DNA of 64,000 bases, taken from contig CAJUIS010000005.1 in the NCBI GenBank assembly GCA_910586645.1, positions 1-64,000 on the forward strand, written 5' to 3'. Source of the DNA: an uncultured Lachnospiraceae bacterium (GTDB lineage: Bacteria > Bacillota > Clostridia > Lachnospirales > Lachnospiraceae). The notes under the pieces are model-generated. The model was not told the DNA's origin, ran no database searches, and was given only the letters and a program-made list of their open reading frames with translations. A program made the position numbers and the translations under genes. How positions within the stretch are numbered: the first letter of the stretch is position 1; every line of letters starts with the position of its first letter. Shown one piece after another: positions 9,082 through 18,045 of this stretch.

Positions 9082-10248
9082 TTACCGCGTCCCTCTCATA
9101 TCCGCAATCACCATCTTTATTTTCTCCGCCACATAATCCATCTCTTCCTTTGTATTTTCCGCTCCAAGCGTAATCCTGACCGCTCCTCTGGCCCATTCGC
9201 TCTCTATGCCGACCGCCGTAAGCACATGGGAGTCTTCCAGGCTTCCCGTAGAACATGCCGAACCGGAAGAAACGCAGATTCCCTGCGTATCCAAAAGAAT
9301 TGCCGCAGCTTCTCCGGTAATCCCTTTAAAACAAAAACTGGCGTTATTGGCCAGCCGGAACTTCCGGTTCCCCGTCATAATCACATCCGGAATTTCCTGC
9401 AGAACGCGGTGCGCAAGATAATCCCTCAAATAGCGGATCTTCCTCCGCTCCGTCTGCATTCTTTTATGCGCAAGCTCTGCCGCCACTCCCATGCCCACAA
9501 TTCCCGGCACATTTTCTGTCCCCGCCCTGCGGTTGCTCTCCTGGGCTCCTCCATGCACAAAAGCCGGAAGGTTGATTTCCCTGCGGATATAGAGAAAACC
9601 CACGCCTTTCGGCCCGCCGAATTTATGCGCGCTGGCGCTTAGCATATCAATTCCTTCTCTTTGTACATGAATTGGCAGATGCCCGTATGCCTGTACGGCA
9701 TCCGTATGGAAAATAAGATTTCTCCTTTTTGCCATCCGTCCCAGCTCATCGATTGGCTCAATCGTCCCAATTTCATTATTTGCATACATCACAGAAATCA
9801 GACAGACATTTTCTCTGGACAAAACATCTTCTTCCGCCTCTCTTAAAATTACTCTGCCGCTCTCATCCACTTTCAGGTAAGAAACCCCGCAGCCCGTCTG
9901 TTCAAGCTCTCTGCAGCTGTTTAAAATCGCATGGTGCTCAATCGGCGTTGTCAAAATGTGTCCTTTTCTGCGTCCGTTTTTGCTTTCATATAAATGAACC
10001 GCTTCCTTCAAAGCCCAGTTGTCGGACTCGGTGCCTCCCGACGTAAAGAAAATTTCCTCCGGCCTTGCATGAATCGTACGCGCAATGAAACATCTTGTAC
10101 GTTCAATCGCTTCTCTGCTCTTCTCCCCAAATTCATAAATCGTAGACGGATTTCCATAATAAATGTCCTGATAAGGCGCCATTGCCTCCGTCACTTCCGG
10201 CAGGGTTCTTGTCGTAGCCGCATGATCCAAATAAATCATCTCATTCAT
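9082..10248 (-). CDS. Cysteine desulfurase (NifS/IscS family)
   Basis: A PLP enzyme that takes sulfur from L-cysteine as an enzyme persulfide. It starts MIYLDHAATT. The PLP-binding Lys209 is in SASAHKFGGPKG, and HTDAVQAYGH and SGGTESDN complete the fold-type I pocket. The persulfide Cys332 lies in VSSGSACSTG, the short active loop of group I desulfurases. Length 388 aa. No iscU or nifU scaffold gene follows; the downstream neighbour is mnmA, so a main role in tRNA thiolation is likely, with Fe-S assembly also possible. Confidence 0.93.
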   Translation of the reverse strand: MNEMIYLDHAATTRTLPEVTEAMAPYQDIYYGNPSTIYEFGEKSREAIERTRCFIARTIHARPEEIFFTSGGTESDNWALKEAVHLYESKNGRRKGHILTTPIEHHAILNSCRELEQTGCGVSYLKVDESGRVILREAEEDVLSRENVCLISVMYANNEIGTIEPIDELGRMAKRRNLIFHTDAVQAYGHLPIHVQREGIDMLSASAHKFGGPKGVGFLYIRREINLPAFVHGGAQESNRRAGTENVPGIVGMGVAAELAHKRMQTERRKIRYLRDYLAHRVLQEIPDVIMTGNRKFRLANNASFCFKGITGEAAAILLDTQGICVSSGSACSTGSLEDSHVLTAVGIESEWARGAVRITLGAENTKEEMDYVAEKIKMVIADMRGTR

Positions 10249-10302
10249 TTTTACACTCCACTCCTCATATAATGCATAAACCCTGATTTTGATGGTGATT
10301 TC

Positions 10303-11625
10303 GTGCAGATTTATAACAAACTGAAAAACCCGCTGGTTTCCGGCACGCTGCTTTTGACCGCCTCCGGCGTCCTTGGCAAAATCATAGGCTTCTTCTATAG
10401 GATATTCCTCTCAAGAGCAATCGGTGCAGAAGGACTTGGTATCTATCAGCTTATTTTTCCAATTTCCACAATCTGTTTTGCCGTAACGGTCTCCGGACTT
10501 GGCACAGCCCTGTCCAAATACATTGCAGAATATCAGGAAAGAGATCCGTCTTCTCCGAAACGCTTTTTAAAAATCTGCATTCTCCTGTCCGGAACCCTGT
10601 CTCTTGGCATTATGCTGCTCTTATTCCGCTATGCCGGATTTATCGCGGAAAACATATTATTAGAGCCAAGATGCGCGCCCTTAATTCCGATTCTTGCCTG
10701 TTCCGTTCCTCTGGCTTCTGTGCATTCCTGCATCCACGGCTACTATTACGGCAAAAAAAAAGCGGCGGTTCCTGCCGTTTCTTCTTTTATGGAGCAGCTT
10801 GTGCGGGTTATCTTTGTCTTCCTCGTGTACCGGATCCGGTCGGAACAGGGACGGCCAATCGACGCTTCCGTCGCTGTGTTAGGACTTGTATTCGGAGAGG
10901 CTGGCGCTTTTTTGCTCTGTATCACCGCTCTCCTCTTTTCGAAAGAGGAAACCGCTTTATCCGGCGGATACAAAGTGGCGCATCCGGCCAGAAAACTGCT
11001 CTCTTATTCTGTCCCGCTCAGCATGAACCGTCTGGCCCTTACTCTGTTTGCAAGCTTTGAATCCATCCTGATCCCTTCCAGGCTCTGCCTGTTCGGATAC
11101 TCGCAGTCCGACGCCTTAAGCATATACGGCGTACTGACCGGGATGGCGCTTTCCATCGTTATGTTCCCAACCGTATTCACAAACTCTGTCTCTGTTATGC
11201 TCCTTCCCGCCATTTCAGAGGCAGACAGCAGGCACGACGCAAAAAAAATCAGCCGGACCATTTATCAGACAATATTTATCTGTCTCATGCTTGGCTCTCT
11301 TTGCACTGTGGGATTTCTTGCAACCGGAAAATGGATTGGGGACTTCTTATTCTGCAATGCGCTTGCGGGAAAATTTATCCGTATGCTGAGCTTTATCTGT
11401 CCTTTTTTGTTTCTGTCTTCTATTTTATCCAGCATTATGCACGGGCTTGGAATGCCGGGATATCCTTTTCTGCTTAATCTCCTTGGCTGCCTGATACGCA
11501 CCTTCTTCGTCTATTTTCTGATTCCCCTGTATGGAATCAGAGCCTACCTGATGGGAATGCTTTTAAGCCAGACGCTGACCGCCCTGCTTTCAGCATGGAT
11601 TCTTTGGAAAAAGAGACTGCAGTGA
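10303..11625 (+). CDS. SpoVB/MurJ-like lipid-linked oligosaccharide flippase (MVF/PST superfamily)
   Basis: A 440-residue polytopic membrane protein with about 12-14 hydrophobic segments. The N-terminus (LLTASGVLGKIIGFFYRIF, LSRAIGAEGLGIYQL) is typical of the SpoVB/polysaccharide-biosynthesis family, whose members flip undecaprenyl-linked precursors or act in spore cortex formation. A sporulation role is an inference from the family and the spore genes nearby, not shown by the sequence. The start is a GTG at 10303 with only a weak upstream site. It is divergent from the desulfurase gene and ends in a hairpin shared with metF. Confidence 0.8.
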   Translation: MQIYNKLKNPLVSGTLLLTASGVLGKIIGFFYRIFLSRAIGAEGLGIYQLIFPISTICFAVTVSGLGTALSKYIAEYQERDPSSPKRFLKICILLSGTLSLGIMLLLFRYAGFIAENILLEPRCAPLIPILACSVPLASVHSCIHGYYYGKKKAAVPAVSSFMEQLVRVIFVFLVYRIRSEQGRPIDASVAVLGLVFGEAGAFLLCITALLFSKEETALSGGYKVAHPARKLLSYSVPLSMNRLALTLFASFESILIPSRLCLFGYSQSDALSIYGVLTGMALSIVMFPTVFTNSVSVMLLPAISEADSRHDAKKISRTIYQTIFICLMLGSLCTVGFLATGKWIGDFLFCNALAGKFIRMLSFICPFLFLSSILSSIMHGLGMPGYPFLLNLLGCLIRTFFVYFLIPLYGIRAYLMGMLLSQTLTALLSAWILWKKRLQ

Positions 11626-11640
11626 CGCAGTCTCTATTTT
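11608..11640. terminator. Bidirectional terminator between the flippase gene and metF
   Basis: A perfect 8-bp stem, GAGACTGC (11613-11620) with GCAGTCTC (11627-11634), has a 6-nt loop that contains the TGA stop of the flippase gene. A-rich and T-rich flanks give a U-tract in both directions. It serves both convergent genes and overlaps the last codon region of each. Confidence 0.8.
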
Positions 11641-12506
11641 CTCACATAAATTTCCGATAAATTGTCAAATATCGCTCCCGCCACACCCGGTTTATTCATC
11701 GTATAGATGTGAACATGGTTTACGCCGTTTGCAATCAAATCAATAATCTGTTCCGTCGCATAGGCAATTCCCGCCTGGCGCATCGCAGCGGGATCGTCCG
11801 CAAACCTGTCTACGATGGCGCGAAAGCGCGGAGGAACCATACTGCCCGAAAGAGATATAATCTGCTTAATCTGCCGGCTGTTTGTCACTGGCATAATTCC
11901 TGCTACGACGGGAACCCGGATATCTTTCTTTAAGATCTTATACATAAAGTTATAGTAGACATTATTGTCAAAAAACATTTGCGTCGTAAGAAAATCACAT
12001 CCGGCCTCTACCTTTTCCTTTAAATGGCAAAGGTCGTCTTCAATTGTGTCCGCTTCCGGATGCCCTTCCGGATAACAGGCGCCCCCGATGCAGAAATCGC
12101 CCTGGCTTTTGATGTCATAAATCAGCTCGCTTGCATATTTGTACTGATTCGGCAAGGGAAAATCCGCATCTTTTGGAATGTCTCCCCGAAGCGCCAGAAT
12201 ATTTTTAATCTTTGCCGCCTTTAACTGCTCAATCACGGAATGCACTTTCTCCCTGGTGGAAGATACGCACGTCAAATGGGCAAGCGCCGGAACATGATTT
12301 CCATTTTGTATCTCATTTGCAATATCCACTGTATATTCGCTCGTTCCTCCTGTCGCCCCATATGTAATGCTCATATAAGAAGGCGCAAGAAGCGCCATTT
12401 CCCTGACAACCTCTTTTACATTGTCAAGCTGGCTTCCCTGTTTTGGGGGGAAAAGCTCACAGGAAATTCCTGGTTTTTCCTCATTTAAAATTTCTGCTAT
12501 TTTCAT
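11634..12506 (-). CDS. metF: Methylenetetrahydrofolate reductase
   Basis: A 290-residue TIM-barrel flavoprotein that reduces 5,10-methylene-THF to 5-methyl-THF for methionine synthesis or, in some Clostridia, one-carbon flux. Recognisable elements are ISCELFPPK near the N-terminus (catalytic Glu), MSITYGATGG, ALAHLTCVS, ILALRGDIP and GIMPVTNSRQI. The length is that of a stand-alone MetF. It follows dapF with a 24-bp gap, so the two are probably cotranscribed. No SAM or methionine riboswitch fits in that gap. Confidence 0.95.
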   Translation of the reverse strand: MKIAEILNEEKPGISCELFPPKQGSQLDNVKEVVREMALLAPSYMSITYGATGGTSEYTVDIANEIQNGNHVPALAHLTCVSSTREKVHSVIEQLKAAKIKNILALRGDIPKDADFPLPNQYKYASELIYDIKSQGDFCIGGACYPEGHPEADTIEDDLCHLKEKVEAGCDFLTTQMFFDNNVYYNFMYKILKKDIRVPVVAGIMPVTNSRQIKQIISLSGSMVPPRFRAIVDRFADDPAAMRQAGIAYATEQIIDLIANGVNHVHIYTMNKPGVAGAIFDNLSEIYVRK

Positions 12507-12530
12507 TTGTCTCTCTGCTCCTGTCTGATT

Positions 12531-13376
12531 TTAAGAAAAAAAATCTTCTTCCAATGTAAACGTCCCGATCTTTTCCACCGGTCCCGTCATATAAATGCTT
12601 CCGTCTTCCGCCATCTCAACCCAAAGGCTTCCGCCGGGCATCTCGACCGTCACTTTCCTGTCTGTCAGTCCCATACGGTAAGCCGCTGCCGCTGCCGCGC
12701 AGGCTCCCGTCCCGGAAGCTAACGTATAGCCCGAGCCCCTTTCATAATTTTCAATTTTAAGACGTTTCCTGTCGCATACCCTGCAAAGCTCAAGATTCAT
12801 CCTTCCGGAAAAATATTCCGCATTTTCCACATATGGCCCAAGCTCTTTTGCCTTCTGACACGACACGTCCTCTGTCATAATTACGCAGTTTGGACTTCCA
12901 AGCGACAGACAGACGGCATTGTACAAAGCCCCGTGAAACATCAGGGATTCATTCGCTGTTTCATGCGGCGGATTTTTGCCTGGCAGCAAAGCGCTCATAA
13001 AATCCGCTTTTCCCATATTGACACGCGTAAGGCTTCCTTCCGCATCCAAAAATTCTATCTCCGCATCCCCGGCTTTTGTCGTCAGCGAAAATTTCTGTTC
13101 CTTTACATATGCGGCGTCTTTTAAATACTTTGCAAAAATCCGCACGCCGTTTCCGCTGCTTTCTGCCTGGCTTCCGTCAGAATTATAAATGCCCACTTTT
13201 ATCCTGCCGTCTTCAAACAAAGGCCCATACAAAATCCCATCCGCTCCCAGGCCAAAATTTCTCCGGCAGAGCATTTCAATTTTCCGTTCCTGCATCAGGC
13301 CCCCGTTTTCGTTCGGATCAAAAATCAGGTAATCATTTCCAAGCCCGTGATACTTATGCATCTTAATGGCGCTCAT
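12531..13376 (-). CDS. Diaminopimelate-epimerase-like protein with Ser at both catalytic Cys positions
   Basis: The overall fold and signatures match DapF, which converts LL- to meso-diaminopimelate: FHKYHGLGNDY-type N-terminus (MHKYHGLGNDYLIFDP), NSDGSQAE, GNGVRIFAKYL, NYERGSGYTLASGTGACA. However, the Cys before the first GNG is Ser74 (AESSGNG) and the Cys of the second ACGTG motif is Ser221 (LASGTG). These two Cys are the acid/base pair of true epimerases. The protein may be a divergent subfamily with altered chemistry (racemase or dehydratase type) or a poor epimerase. The start is taken as the ATG at 13376 (MSAIKMHKY); a TTG 12 nt upstream is also in frame. A canonical dapF might exist elsewhere in the genome. 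Confidence 0.75.
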   Translation of the reverse strand: MSAIKMHKYHGLGNDYLIFDPNENGGLMQERKIEMLCRRNFGLGADGILYGPLFEDGRIKVGIYNSDGSQAESSGNGVRIFAKYLKDAAYVKEQKFSLTTKAGDAEIEFLDAEGSLTRVNMGKADFMSALLPGKNPPHETANESLMFHGALYNAVCLSLGSPNCVIMTEDVSCQKAKELGPYVENAEYFSGRMNLELCRVCDRKRLKIENYERGSGYTLASGTGACAAAAAAYRMGLTDRKVTVEMPGGSLWVEMAEDGSIYMTGPVEKIGTFTLEEDFFS

Positions 13377-13424
13377 GCAATTTTCCAATCATACACTGTC
13401 ATTCTTACTGCTATTGTATGTAAA

Positions 13425-13739
13425 TCACTGAAATTCTTTCATTGTCTCAAATAATTTATTCTGCCGTTCACCTAAAATTTTTTCTATCTGCTCCTTTGTC
13501 ACAGGATCCTGCACGCTTGTCGTGCCATACTGCGAAGACGGCACATCCGCATACCTTTCATCCGCCTTAAATGCCGCTTCTTCATTTGAACCCGTTTTGG
13601 CCTGCAAAGGCTCTTCTTTGCTTTCCGCAGTCTTTTTCGCGTCCTGCTCCTCTTTTGTCATATAATGCACATTGTAGCTTTTTACGATGCTTCTTGCGCA
13701 TTTTTCCCTGAAATTTCTCTGATCAATCAGGTCTTTCAT
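13425..13739 (-). CDS. Small hypothetical charged protein
   Basis: I do not recognise this 104-residue protein. It starts MKDLIDQRNFREKCARSIV behind a CGAGGTG site. It is highly charged and Gln/Glu/Lys-rich, has no membrane segment or signal peptide, and is probably partly disordered in the middle (TAESKEEPLQAKTGSNEE) with a short helical C-terminus (VTKEQIEKILGERQNKLFETM). It is divergent from sigG, 100 bp away, and lies upstream of dapF on the same strand. An extension to 13811 is possible in frame but has no ribosome site. Confidence 0.6.
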   Translation of the reverse strand: MKDLIDQRNFREKCARSIVKSYNVHYMTKEEQDAKKTAESKEEPLQAKTGSNEEAAFKADERYADVPSSQYGTTSVQDPVTKEQIEKILGERQNKLFETMKEFQ

Positions 13740-13808
13740 CTTGCAACACCTCGTTTTAATATTGATTGTTTTGTGAATAAAAAAAGCCAAAAGTGAGAAT
13801 GATCTTTT

Positions 13809-13815
13809 CATACTA
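13809..13815 (+). promoter_or_regulatory. Possible forespore-sigma (SigF/SigG) -10 element before sigG
   Basis: CATACTA matches the CATnnTA-like -10 motif used by SigF and SigG. It lies 24 bp before the sigG ATG, leaving room for a short leader that includes the CTGGAGGTC ribosome site. No convincing -35 (GnATA) is found 17-18 bp upstream, so the call is weak. Autoregulation of sigG by forespore sigma factors is known in Bacillus. Confidence 0.25.
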
Positions 13816-13839
13816 CTTTAAGAAACTGGAGGTCTTCTC

Positions 13840-14619
13840 ATGGCTGTCTATAAAGTCGAAATCTGCGGTGTCAACACCTCAAAGCTTCCCATCCTGAAGG
13901 AAGAAGAAAAAGAAGAATTATTTAAAAAAATCAAAGCTGGCGACGCTGCTGCCAGAGAAACTTATATCAAAGGCAATTTAAGGCTTGTGTTAAGCGTAAT
14001 CAAGCGCTTCTCCGGCAACAATGAAAACGTGGACGATCTGTTCCAAATCGGCTGCATCGGCCTGATCAAATCCATTGACAACTTTGACGATACCATCGGC
14101 GTAAAATTTTCCACCTATGCAGTTCCTATGATTATCGGCGAAATCCGCCGTTACCTAAGAGACAATGCGTCTTCCATCCGCGTAAGCCGCTCCCTCCGCG
14201 ATACCGCCTATAAAGCCATCCATGCCAAAGAGGAACTGTCTAAAACCTCCTTTAAAGAACCCACGATACAGGATATCGCCGATTCCACCGGAATCCCGAA
14301 AGAAGAGCTGGTATTTGCCCTGGACGCTATTCAAAGCCCTCTCTCCCTCTATGACCCGGTCTATACGGACGGAGGCGATACGCTCTATGTAATGGATCAG
14401 GTCAGGGACAAAAAAAACAAAGAGGAAAACTGGATCGAAGCCATCTCTGTCGGCGACGCCATGAAACATTTAAACCAACGGGAAAATTATATCATAAAAC
14501 TTCGTTTTTTTGAAGGAAAAACTCAAATGGAAGTAGCGGAAGAAATTCACATTTCCCAGGCTCAGGTCAGCCGCCTGGAAAAATCCGCATTAAAAAGCAT
14601 GCGCAATTATCTCTCCTGA
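13840..14619 (+). CDS. sigG: RNA polymerase sporulation sigma factor SigG
   Basis: Late forespore sigma factor, 259 aa. It opens with VEICGVNTSKLPIL, the region that in SigG distinguishes it from SigF. It has region 2 (LRLVLSVIKRFSG, DDLFQIGCIGLIKSIDNFD, KFSTYAVPMIIGEIRRYLRD), region 3 and region 4 with the helix-turn-helix KTQMEVAEEIHISQAQVSRLE. An AACTGGAGGTCTTCTC site precedes the ATG. In Bacillus and many Clostridia sigG directly follows sigE. Here it lies about 1.8 kb away in the opposite orientation, separated by a convergent beta-CASP nuclease gene. Confidence 0.95.
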   Translation: MAVYKVEICGVNTSKLPILKEEEKEELFKKIKAGDAAARETYIKGNLRLVLSVIKRFSGNNENVDDLFQIGCIGLIKSIDNFDDTIGVKFSTYAVPMIIGEIRRYLRDNASSIRVSRSLRDTAYKAIHAKEELSKTSFKEPTIQDIADSTGIPKEELVFALDAIQSPLSLYDPVYTDGGDTLYVMDQVRDKKNKEENWIEAISVGDAMKHLNQRENYIIKLRFFEGKTQMEVAEEIHISQAQVSRLEKSALKSMRNYLS

Positions 14620-14628
14620 CCCCCCCCC

Positions 14629-16227
14629 TTAACGCTCCCATTTATCGCAAAGGGAATTGATCTGATCCGCAAATTTCCCCAGTTCCTTGTTCGGCATACC
14701 CTCACAGCGGCTGATAACGGCCAAAAGCCGCTGTCCTGCCGCGGCAAGCCTTGCAAAAACACCGGAAGCTGCGCGCGCCTTATTCCGTTTCTTCTCCGCA
14801 TGTTCCCTGCTGCCCTGCGCTAAAACCTCTCCTGTCAAAAGATCGTAACAGTCGCCGCTGTAAGGAGCCGCCGCCGAAACGGAAAGTTCCTTTTCCAAAT
14901 GTGCGGCAAACGCATCGCAGACTTTATCTTCACCGTGTACGACAAAAATCTTCTTTGGATTTTTAATCTTAGCGGCCCATTCTGTCAGATGATCCTTATC
15001 GGCGTGGCCGCTGATGCCCGGAAGGTTTAAAATCTCCGCCTGCACATGAATCGTCTCTCCAAAGAGTTTCGCCTCTTTTGCACCGCCAAGCAGCGCGTTT
15101 CCAAGCGTTCCCGGCACCTGGAACCCCACAAATAAAACCGTCGATTCCTTTCTCCACAGATTGTGCTTTAAATGATGCCGGATTCGTCCGGCTTCACACA
15201 TACCGGAAGCGGAAAGGATCACGACCGGCTTTTCCAGAAAATTAATCTCTCTCGACTCGTCGCTTGTAATCGCCATCCGAAGTCCCGGAAAGCCAATCGG
15301 ATTCACTCCCTGTTTTACCAGAGACAAAGCTTCCGCGTCAAAACAATCCGATACGTTTTTATGGAAAATCCCAGTGGCGTCTACCGCCAGGGGGCTGTCG
15401 ACGTAAACCGTAAAATCCAAAAAACGGTTCAAAAGCCGTTCCGTTTTTATCTTTCTTAAAAAATAAAGCATTTCCTGGGTTCTGCCCACGGAAAAGGCAG
15501 GAATCACTACATTTCCGCCTCTTGCAAACGTACGGTCAATAACGGCTGCAAGCTCTTTTGCGTAATCCGGAGCCGCCGCATGGTTTTTATTCCCATAAGT
15601 CGATTCCATAATTACATAATCGGCTTCTTCAATAAATTGGGGATCTTTAATCAAAGGCTTTCCGGAATGCCCGATATCGCCGGAAAACGCAAGCTTTACT
15701 TCCCGCCCTTCTTCCCGCGCCCAGATCTCAATGCTGGAAGAACCCAGCAGATGCCCGGCGTCCACAAACCGGACGTCCAGGTTTTCATCTATGGAAATTA
15801 TTGTTTCATAATCACAGGGAACAAAATGCTTTAAGACGCCTTCCGCATCTTTCATCTCATACAAAGGCTCAACTTTCGCCCCTCCCGCGCGCCTTCCTTT
15901 CCTGTTTTTCCATTCCGCCTCAAACATCTGGATATGCGCGCTGTCCCGCAGCATAATGCCGCAAAGCTCGCACGTCGCTTTTGTAGCAAACACTTTTCCC
16001 CGAAACCCATGCGCATAGATAAGAGGCAGCAGCCCCGAATGGTCAATATGCGCATGGGTAATCAGTACATAATCAATCTCTGCCGGATTTACCGGAATCT
16101 CCTGGTTGACATACAGATCCGGACCCTGTTCCATTCCGCAGTCTACCAGAAGGCGTTTTCTGCCATATTCCAGAAAGTGACAGCTTCCTGTCACCTCGTG
16201 ATCCGCTCCTAAAAATTCTAATTTCAA
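14629..16227 (-). CDS. MBL-fold beta-CASP RNA-metabolising hydrolase
   Basis: A 532-residue metallo-beta-lactamase/beta-CASP protein. The N-terminus has FLGADHEVTGSCHFLE. The zinc motif is THAHIDHSGLLP, with further ligands in FSGDIGHSGKP, STYGNKNHA, a beta-CASP domain (VVIPAFSVGRTQEMLYFL) and the Zn-dependent RNA-specificity region (LNLPGISGHADKDHL, FVVHGED). Homologues are CPSF/Int11-like RNA nucleases; substrate and directionality here are unknown. The C-terminal ~80 residues are an added basic helical tail. It is convergent with sigG (9 bp gap). No terminator is evident between them. Confidence 0.88.
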   Translation of the reverse strand: MKLEFLGADHEVTGSCHFLEYGRKRLLVDCGMEQGPDLYVNQEIPVNPAEIDYVLITHAHIDHSGLLPLIYAHGFRGKVFATKATCELCGIMLRDSAHIQMFEAEWKNRKGRRAGGAKVEPLYEMKDAEGVLKHFVPCDYETIISIDENLDVRFVDAGHLLGSSSIEIWAREEGREVKLAFSGDIGHSGKPLIKDPQFIEEADYVIMESTYGNKNHAAAPDYAKELAAVIDRTFARGGNVVIPAFSVGRTQEMLYFLRKIKTERLLNRFLDFTVYVDSPLAVDATGIFHKNVSDCFDAEALSLVKQGVNPIGFPGLRMAITSDESREINFLEKPVVILSASGMCEAGRIRHHLKHNLWRKESTVLFVGFQVPGTLGNALLGGAKEAKLFGETIHVQAEILNLPGISGHADKDHLTEWAAKIKNPKKIFVVHGEDKVCDAFAAHLEKELSVSAAAPYSGDCYDLLTGEVLAQGSREHAEKKRNKARAASGVFARLAAAGQRLLAVISRCEGMPNKELGKFADQINSLCDKWER

Positions 16228-16392
16228 AACAGCCGCTCCTCCTTATTTTTTCTCTTTAAAATTTCATCCGTAAAAATAAGCGCTACACCTTTGCATTCTG
16301 GTTTTTCATATTTTCTTTATCATAACATGGAAGAGCGTTTCTCCACAACCCTGTAAATTTCCAGGTGCCGGCGTTTCTTTCTTAAATCCGGA

Positions 16393-16432
16393 CAAAAAAA
16401 AGGCAGTGGCCTGCGCAGGCCATTGCCTTTCC
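16393..16432 (-). terminator. Strong terminator downstream of sigE
   Basis: On the minus strand AAGGCAATGGCCTG pairs with CAGGCCACTGCCTT over a short GCG-type loop, followed by a run of nine T. It lies just after the sigE stop and ends the spoIIGA-sigE transcript. Confidence 0.9.
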
Positions 16433-16453
16433 CGGTTTCTTTACCAAAAACAT

Positions 16454-17194
16454 CTATTCCAGCCGAATCATTTCTTTTTTCAGCCGGCGCATAATCTTTT
16501 TTTCAAGCCTTGATATGTAGGACTGTGAAATTCCAAGCCGGTCCGCCACTTCCTTCTGCGTCAGCTCCTTTCCGCTTCCCCTGCCAAGCCCATACCGAAG
16601 TTCCACAATCAGCTTTTCCCTGCCGGAAAGCTTATCAATTGCCTTTCCCAGAAGATGATGTTCCACTTCCGCTTCAATATCCCGGTAAATCACATCTTCA
16701 TCCGTTCCAAGAATATCTGATAAAAGCAGTTCGTTTCCGTCCCAGTCCACATTCAGCGGTTCGTCAATGCTGACCTCCATCTTCGTCTTGCTGTTTCTTC
16801 TTAAATACATCAGAATCTCATTCTCAATGCATCTCGAAGCATATGTGGCCAGCTTGATGTTCTTCTGCGGATTAAACGTATTGATCGATTTAATCAGCCC
16901 TATCGTCCCAATGGAGATCAAATCCTCCACGCCGATTCCCGTATTGTCAAATTTCTTCGCAATATAGACCACAAGCCTTAAATTATGTTCAATCAGCGTG
17001 CTTTTCGCCGATTCCTGACCGTTTTCCCCAAGACTGCTGATGCATGCCGCCTCCTCTTCCGCTTCCAGAGGCGGCGGCAGCACTTCCGTGCCTCCAATGT
17101 AATGAATGTCATTTTTCTGCCTGAATATCATCTGATAAAAAGAAGGCATCCATTTAAACTGAATCTGTTTGGGTATATTTATTTTTATGTACAT
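16454..17194 (-). CDS. sigE: Pro-sigma-E, early mother-cell sporulation sigma factor
   Basis: 246 aa. The N-terminal ~30 residues form an amphipathic pro-sequence. The segment HYIGGTEVLPPPL is the conserved region where SpoIIGA cleaves pro-SigE in Bacillus. Region 2 (LRLVVYIAKKFDNTGIGVED, LISIGTIGLIKSINTFNP, ATYASRCIENEILMYLR) and region 4 (LTQKEVADRLGISQSYISRLEKKI) are intact. The ATG overlaps the last 10 bp of spoIIGA (ATGTACATAA), so the two are translationally coupled. Expression is expected from the Spo0A-type promoter upstream of spoIIGA. Confidence 0.96.
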   Translation of the reverse strand: MYIKINIPKQIQFKWMPSFYQMIFRQKNDIHYIGGTEVLPPPLEAEEEAACISSLGENGQESAKSTLIEHNLRLVVYIAKKFDNTGIGVEDLISIGTIGLIKSINTFNPQKNIKLATYASRCIENEILMYLRRNSKTKMEVSIDEPLNVDWDGNELLLSDILGTDEDVIYRDIEAEVEHHLLGKAIDKLSGREKLIVELRYGLGRGSGKELTQKEVADRLGISQSYISRLEKKIMRRLKKEMIRLE

Positions 17195-17991
17195 ATCTTT
17201 TCCTCTTTTCTTTCTATAGTTTTACAATTTAATATCATTTGATACGCCCTGTTTTGAAAAACAGCGTCTTCCGCCAAAGCCAGCGCCGCAGGAGAAATCT
17301 CATATTCCCCGTCTTCCCCCGTAACTCGGATGCCCTCTATGGTAAACGCCTTTAACATCCCGTTTTTACAGCCTACGGAAGAAAACGGAATCAAACGGAC
17401 CGGAAATGCATTTTCCCCTCCCAGCGTCTCATATAATTCCTTTGATATAATATGCACCGGTTCCCTTATATAAGGATCAAAAAGGCTGTTCCCCGTGTCA
17501 TACAACGCCGTAAGCGCAACCCGCATCTCCCGATTCCAAATCACAACCTGGTAAAAACGCTGCACACTTTTTCTTTTCCTGCGTAAAATATACAAAAACA
17601 AAAACAGAGGCGCCGACACAAAAAAGATGCAAAGCTCATAACAGCATCTGCCTGCAATTGTGACATACAGCCATTCCACGCTTCCCCCAAGAAGCAGTAT
17701 CACAAAATACATCAGACAAAACGCCTTTCCATATATTCTTTTTTCCGCCGGGAAAAAACAAAAAAACGTCATTCCCGGATTTACGATAAAATGCATGCAC
17801 AAAAGATAAATATCATAGTTTTTCAGCAGCAGAAACAGCGCGCATCCTGCCAGACTTCCAAAGGCGCTGCAGATAAAATACCGGAGCGGTTTTTTCTTCT
17901 GTTCAAGTATCTCACTGACTGCATATACAGCCAGATAATCCAGGTAGCAGTTGGTCAGGAAAAATACGTCGGCATAAAATTCATAATCCAC
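17185..17991 (-). CDS. spoIIGA: Sigma-E processing peptidase SpoIIGA
   Basis: A 268-residue membrane aspartic protease that activates pro-SigE at the septum after a signal from the forespore. The N-terminal ~135 residues hold five or so membrane segments. The cytosolic C-terminal half carries the catalytic Asp165 in ALYDTGNSLFDP and the FSSVGCKNG stretch typical of the family. It starts behind TTGGAGGTGAAGAG. The upstream promoter has Spo0A features. In Bacillus SpoIIR triggers it; no spoIIR is in this window. Confidence 0.93.
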   Translation of the reverse strand: MDYEFYADVFFLTNCYLDYLAVYAVSEILEQKKKPLRYFICSAFGSLAGCALFLLLKNYDIYLLCMHFIVNPGMTFFCFFPAEKRIYGKAFCLMYFVILLLGGSVEWLYVTIAGRCCYELCIFFVSAPLFLFLYILRRKRKSVQRFYQVVIWNREMRVALTALYDTGNSLFDPYIREPVHIISKELYETLGGENAFPVRLIPFSSVGCKNGMLKAFTIEGIRVTGEDGEYEISPAALALAEDAVFQNRAYQMILNCKTIERKEEKICT

Positions 17992-18045
17992 TCTTCACCT
18001 CCAATAATCTTAAACGGATGCCTTTTGGGAACTCCGCCAGGTTCT

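Noticed and set aside
12507..12530. SAM or methionine-type riboswitch before metF
   Set aside because: Only 24 bp separate dapF and metF, too short for any known riboswitch.
13384..13840. Full SigG autoregulatory promoter upstream of sigG
   Set aside because: Only the -10-like CATACTA is convincing; kept as a low-confidence element.
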